From a virus: a stretch of DNA of 22,455 bases. The translations under genes were made by a program, and so were the position numbers. Positions 14,440 through 21,902 of the stretch are shown in pieces (the first letter of the stretch is position 1; every line of letters begins with the position of its first letter). The DNA lies in IMG/VR virus record IMGVR_UViG_3300020283_000034, positions 1 through 22,455 of that record. One strand, written 5' to 3'. Below the pieces are notes generated by a model. The model saw only the letters and a program-made list of their open reading frames with translations. It was not told where the DNA came from and made no database searches.

Positions 14440-14593
14440 CTTCTTTAGTTTCTTTTTCGTCTGTTTCTTTTACTTCAGGCATAATAAAATCTTTAGCGAT
14501 ATTTGCTTTCATATCACCTAATTTTTCAAATGCCTTTTTGTCCAAGGCAGCTTTCGCATCTGCAACGAATTTTTCTTTATCGTTCAGTTTCAT
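14432..14593 (-). CDS. 67: Prohead core protein gp67-like, 53 aa
   Basis: I translated this gene by hand; it is below common ORF cutoffs. It reads MKLNDKEKFVADAK at the start, then DMKANIAKDFIMPE and an acidic end (KETDEKETKEDE). The pattern of a short helix, an I-A-x-x-F-I/L segment and an acidic tail parallels T4 gp67, an 80-aa prohead core protein essential for head shape. It sits just before the gp68-like gene (eight-base overlap) and downstream of portal and neck genes, fitting the T4 order 20-67-68-21-22-23. An exact TATAAATA box ends four bases before the ATG; the only Shine-Dalgarno (AGGAG) is 12 bases away, too far for normal use. Confidence 0.75.
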   Translation of the reverse strand: MKLNDKEKFVADAKAALDKKAFEKLGDMKANIAKDFIMPEVKETDEKETKEDE

Positions 14594-14597
14594 AATT

Positions 14598-14605
14598 TAT
14601 TTATA
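14598..14605 (-). promoter_or_regulatory. Exact T4 late box TATAAATA before the gp67-like gene
   Basis: Minus-strand TATAAATA lies between the gp13 stop and the ATG at 14593, ending four bases (AATT) before the start codon. It would begin a head-core transcription unit. Confidence 0.6.
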
Positions 14606-14610
14606 CTCCT

Positions 14611-15603
14611 TTAACCTCTAATGATAGCATCCATCTCCAACTGGAGGTTCTGCTTCAGTTCTTCTTCAAGCTCATCTTTCTCAGCTTTTCCTTCATCGTA
14701 GAGAGCTTGTCCATTTAACTGTACTCCACCAGGAAGTTCAGTGTTTTCATATTTCTTAAGGTTAGTACCCCATTGCATTTTTAATAATGCTGATGAATAC
14801 TTCTTAATCCATATATCACCATAAACATCACCATAAACTTCTGGGTCAGTAGCTTCATAACATTCTACTAAGAAATACTGTCCTTTTTTCGGTCTTTTCC
14901 AATCAATATCTAACCAAAGTCTATTCTTTGCTTTACTATATCTGATTGCTGGTGATGTGTTTAACATAAAGTCAATATGTTCTACATATTGTTTCTGAAT
15001 GTAATAACCTGTAATACCTGAACCAGCTGCATTACCATAAAATGCATCAAAGTTATTTAAAAAGTATTGATATTCATAGTTATACATACCAGATTGTGCA
15101 AAACTATCAACTTTAGATACTCTTGTAATCTGTATAATATTTTCTGGAATTCTTATTCCTAATTGACCTGCTTCGACTAAAGCAATTGAATCTTTTAGAT
15201 ATAGTTGTTCTTTAGTATAGTTCTTTCTAAATACTTTATTATCAGAATCTATTGCTAAATCACTATCTGTTTTGATGTATATATTAAAGCCTGTGTCTGA
15301 ATCAGTTCCTTTACTTGGATTATGAAATACTCTAGCACCAACTTTATATTCTGAATCGCTGTTGAAGACTGGAGCAGTAAGATCTTGATGTATTCTTTGA
15401 TTCTCTTCAATTACTTTTGCATTTATTTCAATAAGTCTATATGTTCTTTCACTACCATCATAATGATATTCTTGATACATTTTTACAGCATCATCAATAC
15501 AATCTTCAAGCTGCACATCAGATACTTCTACGTTAACTACGGGAGCTCCGCATCTTCGTAGCATATAATCTGCAAGTGTCTGTTTACTCTTTGGTAGTGC
15601 CAT
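14611..15603 (-). CDS. 13: gp13 neck protein
   Basis: gp13 joins the filled head to the tail with gp14. The N-terminus has the family segment LRRCGAPVVNVEVSDVQLED followed by YQEYHYDG, closely like T4 gp13 (LRRLGAPIINVEL, YGEYHFDG). The C-terminus has PGGVQLNGQALYDEGKAEKD, like T4 [20 protein letters not shown]. The 330-aa length exceeds T4 (309). Some of the extra length is an insert at about residues 82-127 holding three D-S-D motifs. The gene overlaps the end of gp20 by 20 bases. In T4 gene 13 is not between 20 and 67, so this placement inside the head cassette is a rearrangement relative to T4. Confidence 0.9.
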   Translation of the reverse strand: MALPKSKQTLADYMLRRCGAPVVNVEVSDVQLEDCIDDAVKMYQEYHYDGSERTYRLIEINAKVIEENQRIHQDLTAPVFNSDSEYKVGARVFHNPSKGTDSDTGFNIYIKTDSDLAIDSDNKVFRKNYTKEQLYLKDSIALVEAGQLGIRIPENIIQITRVSKVDSFAQSGMYNYEYQYFLNNFDAFYGNAAGSGITGYYIQKQYVEHIDFMLNTSPAIRYSKAKNRLWLDIDWKRPKKGQYFLVECYEATDPEVYGDVYGDIWIKKYSSALLKMQWGTNLKKYENTELPGGVQLNGQALYDEGKAEKDELEEELKQNLQLEMDAIIRG

Positions 15604-17113
15604 CTTTTATATCCCGTGATTCATACATATCCATTTGGTCTTCTTCTGTATTTATTTGACCATCATCAATTTCACCCATAATCTCACGGTCAATTCTAGC
15701 AATATCATCTTCTGATTGAGCTAGAATAACTTTTCGCACGTATTCTATTGAGAAATATTTACCAACATATTCTGTAGCATCTCTTAACAGATTCATTCTG
15801 TCAGTTAGTAGTTCCACATCTTTTAACTCTTTAAAGTGTGTATCTTCAATAAAGTCATAAGTTATATGTGTTCTCATATCATCAAATTCATTAGCAGTAC
15901 AAACACCAGCTAGTGATAGTTGTACTCTTAGAATTTCATTGAATAATTCACCAAATTGTTTTTTCAATCTGGCTACAAACTTACCAAATTTAAGTTCATC
16001 TCTTGAAATATCAGATGCTCTACCGATTTGGAAAGCTGTATCTGCACCATTGATTCTTGTTAGTGGTACATTTAAAGCTTCATATAGTTTGTTCTTAAAG
16101 TATTGTACATCTTCAAGGTCACCAAGATTCTGACCACCTGGAAGTGTAGTAATTTCAGTGGCTTTGCCATCTCTTCGTGGTAGCCAAAAATCTTCTAAGA
16201 TTGACATAAACTTACGTGAATCTCTAATATGACCAGTCACCGGGTCATAATCAATCTTATTTCTAAATCTGTTCTGCATATCTCTAAGATATTGTTCTGC
16301 TTTTATTTTAGGCAGATTACCAACATCTACATAGAATATTCTTCTTTCTGGTGCTCTTGCAATTCTATATACAATAAGACTATCTTCCATAGAACGTAGA
16401 TTATTAAATGCTTTAATTGCTTTATCTAAATAACCTATAATCATTCCTTTGTTTCTATCTACCATTCCAGATGGACAGAATACAATAGAGTCTTTTGATA
16501 ATTTAACTGCAGCACCTTGGTCACCATCAGGTGTAAATTCAAAATGCTCATCTACATCTTCTAAGAATGGCATTCCTGTCTTAACATTCTTTGAGTAGAT
16601 AGGCTTAATTATTCTCTTCATTTTAAGAGCATCAACTGGTCTTAATTCTTGAATACCATCTTTTGAATTCTTAGGGTCAATAATTACTTGATAATATAAT
16701 CTACCATCAACATACCAGTTTCTAAATATATTGTATGAATTCTTTTGAAACTTGAGAAGTTCTAGAGTTTTTGTGAAATGTGTTCTGATAGATTCTTTTA
16801 TTCTATCATCTATGTTAAGGTTATCTAATCTGATAGAAACAGGTGCTCTATCATGCTCAACAACAAATGCTTCATTTACAATATCATCTATTGCAGCATC
16901 TGCTTCTGGATAAAAACTGATATCTCTGTATGTAGATATAAGAGCATGTTCTGTACGAGCCTTATCATCTTGCTCATAAGTATAACCTATTCTACCGCCA
17001 ACTGGCAGTTCTGTGCCGTCGTCTAACGGACTTGGTACGGGACTAGGTAATTTAGGTGATTTTTCTGGTGATACTAATTCAAAGCCAAATAAATCTTCTT
17101 TTCTCTCAGCCAT
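15584..17113 (-). CDS. 20: gp20 portal vertex protein
   Basis: The portal forms the dodecameric ring through which DNA enters and leaves the head and on which the prohead is initiated. The 509-aa length fits T4 gp20 (524). Family segments include YRDISFYPEADAAIDDIVNEA, RNWYVDGRLYYQVIID, LRPVDALKMKRI, VYRIARAPERRIFYVDVGNLPK, YDPVTGHIRD and LPGGQNLGDLEDVQYFKNKL. A TTAGGAG site lies shortly before the ATG. Its 3' end overlaps gp13 by 20 bases. A 70-base gap separates it from gp19 and holds a hairpin. It has no clear TAAATA box, so it is probably expressed by readthrough from gp18/gp19 or from a weaker promoter. Confidence 0.95.
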   Translation of the reverse strand: MAERKEDLFGFELVSPEKSPKLPSPVPSPLDDGTELPVGGRIGYTYEQDDKARTEHALISTYRDISFYPEADAAIDDIVNEAFVVEHDRAPVSIRLDNLNIDDRIKESIRTHFTKTLELLKFQKNSYNIFRNWYVDGRLYYQVIIDPKNSKDGIQELRPVDALKMKRIIKPIYSKNVKTGMPFLEDVDEHFEFTPDGDQGAAVKLSKDSIVFCPSGMVDRNKGMIIGYLDKAIKAFNNLRSMEDSLIVYRIARAPERRIFYVDVGNLPKIKAEQYLRDMQNRFRNKIDYDPVTGHIRDSRKFMSILEDFWLPRRDGKATEITTLPGGQNLGDLEDVQYFKNKLYEALNVPLTRINGADTAFQIGRASDISRDELKFGKFVARLKKQFGELFNEILRVQLSLAGVCTANEFDDMRTHITYDFIEDTHFKELKDVELLTDRMNLLRDATEYVGKYFSIEYVRKVILAQSEDDIARIDREIMGEIDDGQINTEEDQMDMYESRDIKDGTTKE

Positions 17114-17147
17114 GCTGCTCCTAACACTTTATTATCATATTATAATG

Positions 17148-17170
17148 GGTATTAATATTATACTAATACC
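17148..17170 (-). terminator. Hairpin between gp19 and gp20 (attenuator or processing site)
   Basis: GGTATTA and TAATACC form a seven-pair stem around a nine-base loop (17155-17163). No T-run follows on the minus strand, so full termination is unlikely. It may reduce readthrough from the abundant tube transcript into gp20 or protect the 3' end of the gp19 message. Confidence 0.35.
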
Positions 17171-17183
17171 AACGCAAAATTTA

Positions 17184-17750
17184 TTAACCGACGTTGTCAG
17201 TAGTGTTCGAAGTCCAGAATTGATATCTGATAGTCGCTGTGAACTCTGATATTGTATCAGCAGTGTCAAAGCTTACGTCAATTGGATCGATAGTTGTTGG
17301 AAAACAACCTCTCAAAGTGATTGATTTATTTACTTCACCATCTTTGCCGATTTGCTCGACAGTCCAATCTTGAACAAATGAAGCAAAATCAGTAGCATCA
17401 ATTCCGCCTGCAGAAGTATTACCGACATGCGTGTTTATATTATTACTCCAAGATTCCATTGCATTTCTAATAGCAAAGTTATTGTCATTGATAACCGTTA
17501 TTGTCCAAGGTTGAAATTTTCTATCTCCTGGTAAGTACAATTCTCTACCTCTGTAAGGAACCATAATCTCAGTTAATTCAGAACCAGGTAATTGTGCAGT
17601 TTTAATCATGAAGGATCCTAATTGTACTAATCCTAAGCCAGTTGAATCAGTGTTTGTGACTCCTGCTGGAAATTGTGGAAGTACTCTGAATTGGTTGGCT
17701 CTTGCTCCACCACCAATTAAAGCTGCTTTAAAATCATCTATTCTTGCCAT
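17184..17750 (-). CDS. 19: gp19 tail tube protein
   Basis: This protein polymerises into the inner tube of the contractile tail. The 188-aa protein (T4: 163) shows the family order: ANQFRVLPQFPAG, KTAQLPGSELTEIMVPYRGRE, LPGDRKFQPWTITVINDNNF, a helix AIRNAMESW, and the C-terminal GCFPTTIDPIDVSFDTADTI followed by FTATIRYQFW. The R-x-L/I-Y-L-P-G-D-R segment and the IRYQFW end are typical. It follows gp18 by four bases and uses an AGGAG inside the end of the gp18 gene, so sheath and tube are co-translated in order, as in T4. The N-terminal loop before the LPG segment is longer than in T4. Confidence 0.95.
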   Translation of the reverse strand: MARIDDFKAALIGGGARANQFRVLPQFPAGVTNTDSTGLGLVQLGSFMIKTAQLPGSELTEIMVPYRGRELYLPGDRKFQPWTITVINDNNFAIRNAMESWSNNINTHVGNTSAGGIDATDFASFVQDWTVEQIGKDGEVNKSITLRGCFPTTIDPIDVSFDTADTISEFTATIRYQFWTSNTTDNVG

Positions 17751-17754
17751 ATTC

Positions 17755-19548
17755 TTATGCTCCTGCTACCTCTTCAAAAGATACTCCGCTTCTTACTGCT
17801 ATGAAGTTAAGAGTAATGAAGTTAATTGACCTGTTAGGTTTGACATACACATCAGCTACAAATCTGTTTCCATCAATTACCGCTGGTGTGTTGTTTGAAG
17901 CATCACACACAACTTTAAAGTCTGTCATACCTCTTCGTGATTTTACATCTGCAAGGAATGGCTCTACTGCGGCTACAAAGTTTGCTCTTGTAAAGTCATC
18001 ATTGAATTCGAATAGTTGGAATTTGGCTGCCGTAGCAATTGCTTTTTCTAACACTATGAATAATCTTCTTACATTAATTCTATCAAATGCAGAAGGTTTA
18101 GATAGTGCAGTCTTATCACCAAATAGTAATGTTCCTTGACCTTTGAAAGTCACTACCGGATTTACTCTTGATTTGTAAAGTTGATCTCTCTCAGCTTGTG
18201 ATGGGTTGAAATGTAATTTAACCACATCTCTGTAGAATCCTCTGTTTAATCCTGCAGGTGAGAACCAAGCATCATTTGTGAATTCTGCTCTTGCACATAC
18301 ACCAGCTGTGTCTGGGTTAAGTGGCATGTTGAAGAACTCATCATTATATCTATCATATTGACGCTTCCAACCTGAATCAAATACTCCGTATGAGTTTGAA
18401 TTCCAGTCTGAGAAGTAATTTGTTATCTTAGCTGCTGTAGGATTAGTGACTGCTACCGATTCTGATGGTGACATAAATGCCATTGCATCTTTTCTTTCTT
18501 TAGCACCAGCCATTACATATTTACCTACAGTTGTTGAGTGCTCACCAGTAATTAATAAGTTTACATCTTCTGTTTCAGCATCTAGTAATTTATCGTATGA
18601 TGCCATTAGTGCGCCATCTGAAACCGCTGAACCATCATTACCATTCTTAAGAATAGCATTATAGATTGGTGTACCAGAAGTTTCTGATGGTAAATCAGAA
18701 TCAAAGTTTCTTTTTATAGTAGCAAACGATCCTCTTGCAACACTTGTTATTGTAGCGCCTGGTGTGTAGTTAGCACCTCCAGCACCTGTTGCAGTTGTTC
18801 CAAAGTTATTTGCTAGGTAAACCCATTTAGATTGCTCGTTAATCTTATTTACAAAGTAGTTATTAGCATTGTTTCCATCTTTACTGTTAGCAGCTTTTGA
18901 TAGGAAAGGATATGTTTCTAATACTTCGTGAGTTGTTCCTGTTGGTAAGTCATTTAAAGTATACACCATTACGTGTACTTCGTCTCTTAAATCTGAGTCA
19001 TAAGTTGCTGCCCATGGAGATGTTCCAGGAACTGCATCAAAGTAATCTTTTAATTTGACTGAACCGAATACGTTAGTTGTGTTAAATGTATCAGAATCTA
19101 GTGCACTATCTACAATGGCAACTCCAATTGAATTACCTAAACTGCCAGGGAATCTAGCATAAACTGTAGAAGTTAAACCACTTTGATCTGATGAAAAATC
19201 TGTTTCGTTTTGAATATTAGCATCTGAATCTACTGCATTGTCAGAGTCACCCATACTTGCGTTTAAGGCTCCAGTTGCATTTGCTCTTACTATTTTAATT
19301 GCATTGGCATATCCTAAGAAGTTGGCAGCTGCGTACCAATCGTCTCTACAAAAACCTGCATTGGTACCTTTACGTGGGTATCCAAAGTTTTCAATTAAGT
19401 TTTGTTCTGATGAAACTAATGTGACTTCATTAACAGGTCCCCATTCGAAACGACCTGCAAAACCACCAATCGACGTTGCTACCGCCGGTATAATATTAGT
19501 AAGGTCTGTTTCTTTTACCTGTACTCCTGGGCTTACTAGAAATGCCAT
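17755..19548 (-). CDS. 18: gp18 contractile tail sheath protein
   Basis: The sheath contracts to drive the tube through the host envelope. The N-terminus (FLVSPGVQVKETDLT, then FAGRFEWGPVNEV) and C-terminus (ADVYVKPNRSINFITLNF, ending in SFEEVAGA) match the sheath family, whose termini form the interlocking linkers. At 597 aa it is somewhat shorter than T4 gp18 (659); the difference is in the surface-exposed middle. Five D-S-D motifs occur in that middle and N-terminal region. An exact late box lies 33 bases before the start, with AAGGAG in between, giving a conventional strong late unit with gp19. The 105-base gap upstream also holds a second box and a hairpin. Confidence 0.96.
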   Translation of the reverse strand: MAFLVSPGVQVKETDLTNIIPAVATSIGGFAGRFEWGPVNEVTLVSSEQNLIENFGYPRKGTNAGFCRDDWYAAANFLGYANAIKIVRANATGALNASMGDSDNAVDSDANIQNETDFSSDQSGLTSTVYARFPGSLGNSIGVAIVDSALDSDTFNTTNVFGSVKLKDYFDAVPGTSPWAATYDSDLRDEVHVMVYTLNDLPTGTTHEVLETYPFLSKAANSKDGNNANNYFVNKINEQSKWVYLANNFGTTATGAGGANYTPGATITSVARGSFATIKRNFDSDLPSETSGTPIYNAILKNGNDGSAVSDGALMASYDKLLDAETEDVNLLITGEHSTTVGKYVMAGAKERKDAMAFMSPSESVAVTNPTAAKITNYFSDWNSNSYGVFDSGWKRQYDRYNDEFFNMPLNPDTAGVCARAEFTNDAWFSPAGLNRGFYRDVVKLHFNPSQAERDQLYKSRVNPVVTFKGQGTLLFGDKTALSKPSAFDRINVRRLFIVLEKAIATAAKFQLFEFNDDFTRANFVAAVEPFLADVKSRRGMTDFKVVCDASNNTPAVIDGNRFVADVYVKPNRSINFITLNFIAVRSGVSFEEVAGA

Positions 19549-19580
19549 GTATGTGACTCCTTAAGAATTCTTTTATGTTA

Positions 19581-19588
19581 TATTTATA
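19581..19588 (-). promoter_or_regulatory. Exact T4 late box TATAAATA for gp18-gp19
   Basis: Minus-strand TATAAATA, 32 bases upstream of the gp18 ATG, with AAGGAG in the leader. Its distance to the start gives a normal leader of about 25 bases, so it is the best-formed late promoter in the window. Confidence 0.75.
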
Positions 19589-19602
19589 TTTTCAACTTCC
19601 AC

Positions 19603-19622
19603 CAAGGATGCTTCTATCCTTG
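19603..19622 (-). terminator. Hairpin after gp17, upstream of the gp18 promoter
   Basis: CAAGGAT-AGAAGC-ATCCTTG on the minus strand forms a seven-pair stem with a six-base loop, about 30 bases past the gp17 stop. It is not followed by a T-run on this strand. It may end or process the terminase transcript; it sits between two late boxes. Confidence 0.45.
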
Positions 19623-19634
19623 ATTATTATATCT

Positions 19635-19642
19635 TATTTATT
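19635..19642 (-). promoter_or_regulatory. Late-promoter-like box AATAAATA just after gp17
   Basis: One mismatch to TATAAATA and located upstream of the hairpin. A transcript starting here would carry the hairpin in its leader before gp18. It may be a second gp18 promoter or chance in AT-rich DNA. Confidence 0.3.
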
Positions 19643-19653
19643 AAATGCCGAAC

Positions 19654-21498
19654 CTAAAAGTCTTTATCAAAGTTCTGATAGATCTTATCAAACCATTCAG
19701 GTTTTTCACCTTCCTCGACATTAATGGGTGTCCATAAATCACCTTGTGTATCTACTTGTGGATTATATGTATCATTCTCTGACAGCCAACCGACTGGCAT
19801 ATCATCTCCTTCTTCAGCAAGCTTATCTCTATACATCATTTTAGAAGCATCTAATTCTGTTAGTTCTTTCCAATGATCGCATCCAGTAGCCCAACCAAAT
19901 AGAACCATACACATTACAAGGTCATCATTTGTACCTGGTTCGGCTGCAAATATCTGTGTATTTTCACCTTTTCTTACAAATGTTGTAAGTTCTACATATA
20001 TATCATAATCTTCAACTACTATTTTATCACCTTCAATCAATGACTTTATATTAGAACAACCATTTGTTTTTACTGCATGAGATGTTGTGACACCTAGTTT
20101 TGAGTTTGGTCCAGAACCTAATTGATTACCTGATCTACCTTTTGATACAGATTTTAATAAGTTTTCATACTCTAATTCATGATGTAGACCATTTAATATC
20201 TGACCACCGAGATCATTTGCTTCTACTAATATGTGAGCATCATTAAAATGTTTACCTACATTTGATAAGAATTGTGGTAAAATCATTGGTGATATCTCAT
20301 TTGATCTAAATTTTGCAACTACTTTATATGGTAATGCTGTAATATCAAATACAATAAATGCCGAGTAATCTAGTCTAATACCTCTTGCAGTATCACAAAC
20401 TAAGATATATTTATGACCAGGTTTAGGTTCCTCATGATAGTCTATACCTTCCAATGTTTTTATAGGGTCTACATAACTCATTGTTTGTAATTTTGTAGGT
20501 GATATTAAAGTATTACTAGAACCAATAAATTGACATTCAAACTCTTGTCTAAACTGATCTTCTGATGTATTTGCTATCTGTTCTGTTTTCCAATCTTCAT
20601 CTCTACCAGGAACATCCCACCAGTTTATTTCAGTAGGTACAAAGTTAGATCTTTCTGAGATAGCCTCTGTCCACATTTTGTAGAAATGATTCATACCTTT
20701 TGGTGTAGATACTACAATCATTTTTGTATCCGTACCAGATGAAATTGTAGGATATACTGAACGGAAAAAATCTTCAGCATCATTTGGTGGTACAAATGCA
20801 AACTCATCTAGGAATAATAAAGAGAATGACATACCTCGAGCTGCTGATGCTGATGAAGATGTAGCAACTACTTTACTACCATTCTCTAATGATATAGATC
20901 TCTTATTCCAAGTCAATACACCTTGTTGCAACCAAAACGGTAGATTCTCATAAGCTAACTGTAATCTACCTAATATTTCTTGTGCAAGTTCACCTTTGTT
21001 TGCAAGTATACCTACAGTTTTACCTGGATTAAACAATAAGAACCATAAGATATATGCTACACTTGTTGTAGATTTACCACACTGTCTAGGTAATTTTGCT
21101 ATATTGAATCTGTTTTCATTGAATCTTTTAATCATGTCTCTTTGAAAGTCATATAATGTAAATGGTATCTCACCAAAATCTACTGACATGATTTTCATGT
21201 ATGTCTCTGCAAAATATACAGGGTCCTCCATACATTTCTTGTATTCTATTAATTGTTCTTTTGTGTATTCTAGATTTTGGAAACCTGACTTAATATTAGG
21301 ATTACCAATATAATGACTTGTGCCGGTTGGGTTTTGAAATAGTTCTGGATTAGAATCTGGTGTAGGTGATTTTTTAGATACTCTTTTACTAGCAAGAAAT
21401 TTTAACAGAGCTTTCTTGTTTTCGAAATAGAAATCACCAAATCGTTTCCACCCATCATGTAAATTGGAGTCGTACTCCTTTTGAGCAATGTAATCCAT
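19654..21498 (-). CDS. 17: gp17 large terminase (packaging ATPase and nuclease)
   Basis: This motor translocates DNA into the prohead and cuts concatemers. The 614-aa protein (T4: 610) has Walker A PRQCGKST (137-144), Walker B LLFLDEF with D231 and E232, and motif III STPKG (265-269) in the ATPase domain. The C-terminal RNase H-like nuclease has D369 (VCDTARG), E426 (VEANDLGG) and the acidic pair in NDDLVM (524-529). All catalytic residues are present and the gene is uninterrupted; no intein or intron is seen. AAGGAG lies close before the ATG, which is one base past the gp16 stop, so the two subunits are coupled. Confidence 0.96.
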   Translation of the reverse strand: MDYIAQKEYDSNLHDGWKRFGDFYFENKKALLKFLASKRVSKKSPTPDSNPELFQNPTGTSHYIGNPNIKSGFQNLEYTKEQLIEYKKCMEDPVYFAETYMKIMSVDFGEIPFTLYDFQRDMIKRFNENRFNIAKLPRQCGKSTTSVAYILWFLLFNPGKTVGILANKGELAQEILGRLQLAYENLPFWLQQGVLTWNKRSISLENGSKVVATSSSASAARGMSFSLLFLDEFAFVPPNDAEDFFRSVYPTISSGTDTKMIVVSTPKGMNHFYKMWTEAISERSNFVPTEINWWDVPGRDEDWKTEQIANTSEDQFRQEFECQFIGSSNTLISPTKLQTMSYVDPIKTLEGIDYHEEPKPGHKYILVCDTARGIRLDYSAFIVFDITALPYKVVAKFRSNEISPMILPQFLSNVGKHFNDAHILVEANDLGGQILNGLHHELEYENLLKSVSKGRSGNQLGSGPNSKLGVTTSHAVKTNGCSNIKSLIEGDKIVVEDYDIYVELTTFVRKGENTQIFAAEPGTNDDLVMCMVLFGWATGCDHWKELTELDASKMMYRDKLAEEGDDMPVGWLSENDTYNPQVDTQGDLWTPINVEEGEKPEWFDKIYQNFDKDF

Positions 21499-21499
21499 A

Positions 21500-21868
21500 T
21501 TACTCCTTACCTAATAACTCTAATAAATCTTTCGTATTTAGTTTAACATTTAGATTATTATTAGTCACAGACTTTTCATTTTGCGTAGCACCTTTCTGAA
21601 TCTTCTCAGTACGTATGTGGTGATCCATAAGTTGACCAGCAATATTTCCCAAAGTTTGCGCTGTATTAGATGCCACTTCAATAGCTCGCGGGTGCTCTGA
21701 CTCCTGCGCGAGTTGAACTGCACTATCAAGTACGTCTTGAAGTCTCTCGCTTGCTGCGTACAGGACTTCCCTGGCGTACTCATAGTCATCGCTACGATGT
21801 TTAACTAATTTGGCAACGCTGTCTTTAGTTTCAACTAATTCGTTTTCTAATTTCTTTTCATTATCCAT
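21500..21868 (-). CDS. 16: gp16 small terminase
   Basis: The small subunit forms a ring that recognises DNA and stimulates gp17. At 122 aa it is shorter than T4 gp16 (164). The middle is strongly helical (YAREVLYAASERLQDVLDSAV, then VASNTAQTLGNIAGQLMDHH), matching the coiled-coil oligomerisation core of the family; the N-terminus is charged and the C-terminus (NLNVKLNTKDLLELLGK) is a separate short segment. It is coupled to gp17 with one base between genes. TAAATA lies four bases before the ATG and no Shine-Dalgarno is visible. It is divergent from the oxygenase-like gene, with 34 bases between the starts. Confidence 0.88.
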   Translation of the reverse strand: MDNEKKLENELVETKDSVAKLVKHRSDDYEYAREVLYAASERLQDVLDSAVQLAQESEHPRAIEVASNTAQTLGNIAGQLMDHHIRTEKIQKGATQNEKSVTNNNLNVKLNTKDLLELLGKE

Positions 21869-21872
21869 GTAT

Positions 21873-21880
21873 TATTTATT
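21873..21880 (-). promoter_or_regulatory. Late-promoter-like box AATAAATA before gp16
   Basis: One mismatch to TATAAATA; TAAATA ends four bases (ATAC) before the gp16 ATG. The 13 bases from TAAATA through the ATG are identical to those at 618-630. Confidence 0.45.
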
Positions 21881-21890
21881 CGATTTAGGG

Positions 21891-21898
21891 TATAAGTA
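21891..21898 (+). promoter_or_regulatory. Late-box variant TATAAGTA before the oxygenase-like gene
   Basis: TATAAGTA on the plus strand has one mismatch to TATAAATA and ends four bases (TAGT) before the ATG at 21903, mirroring the minus-strand arrangement at gp16 only ten bases away. Confidence 0.35.
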
Positions 21899-21902
21899 TA
21901 GT

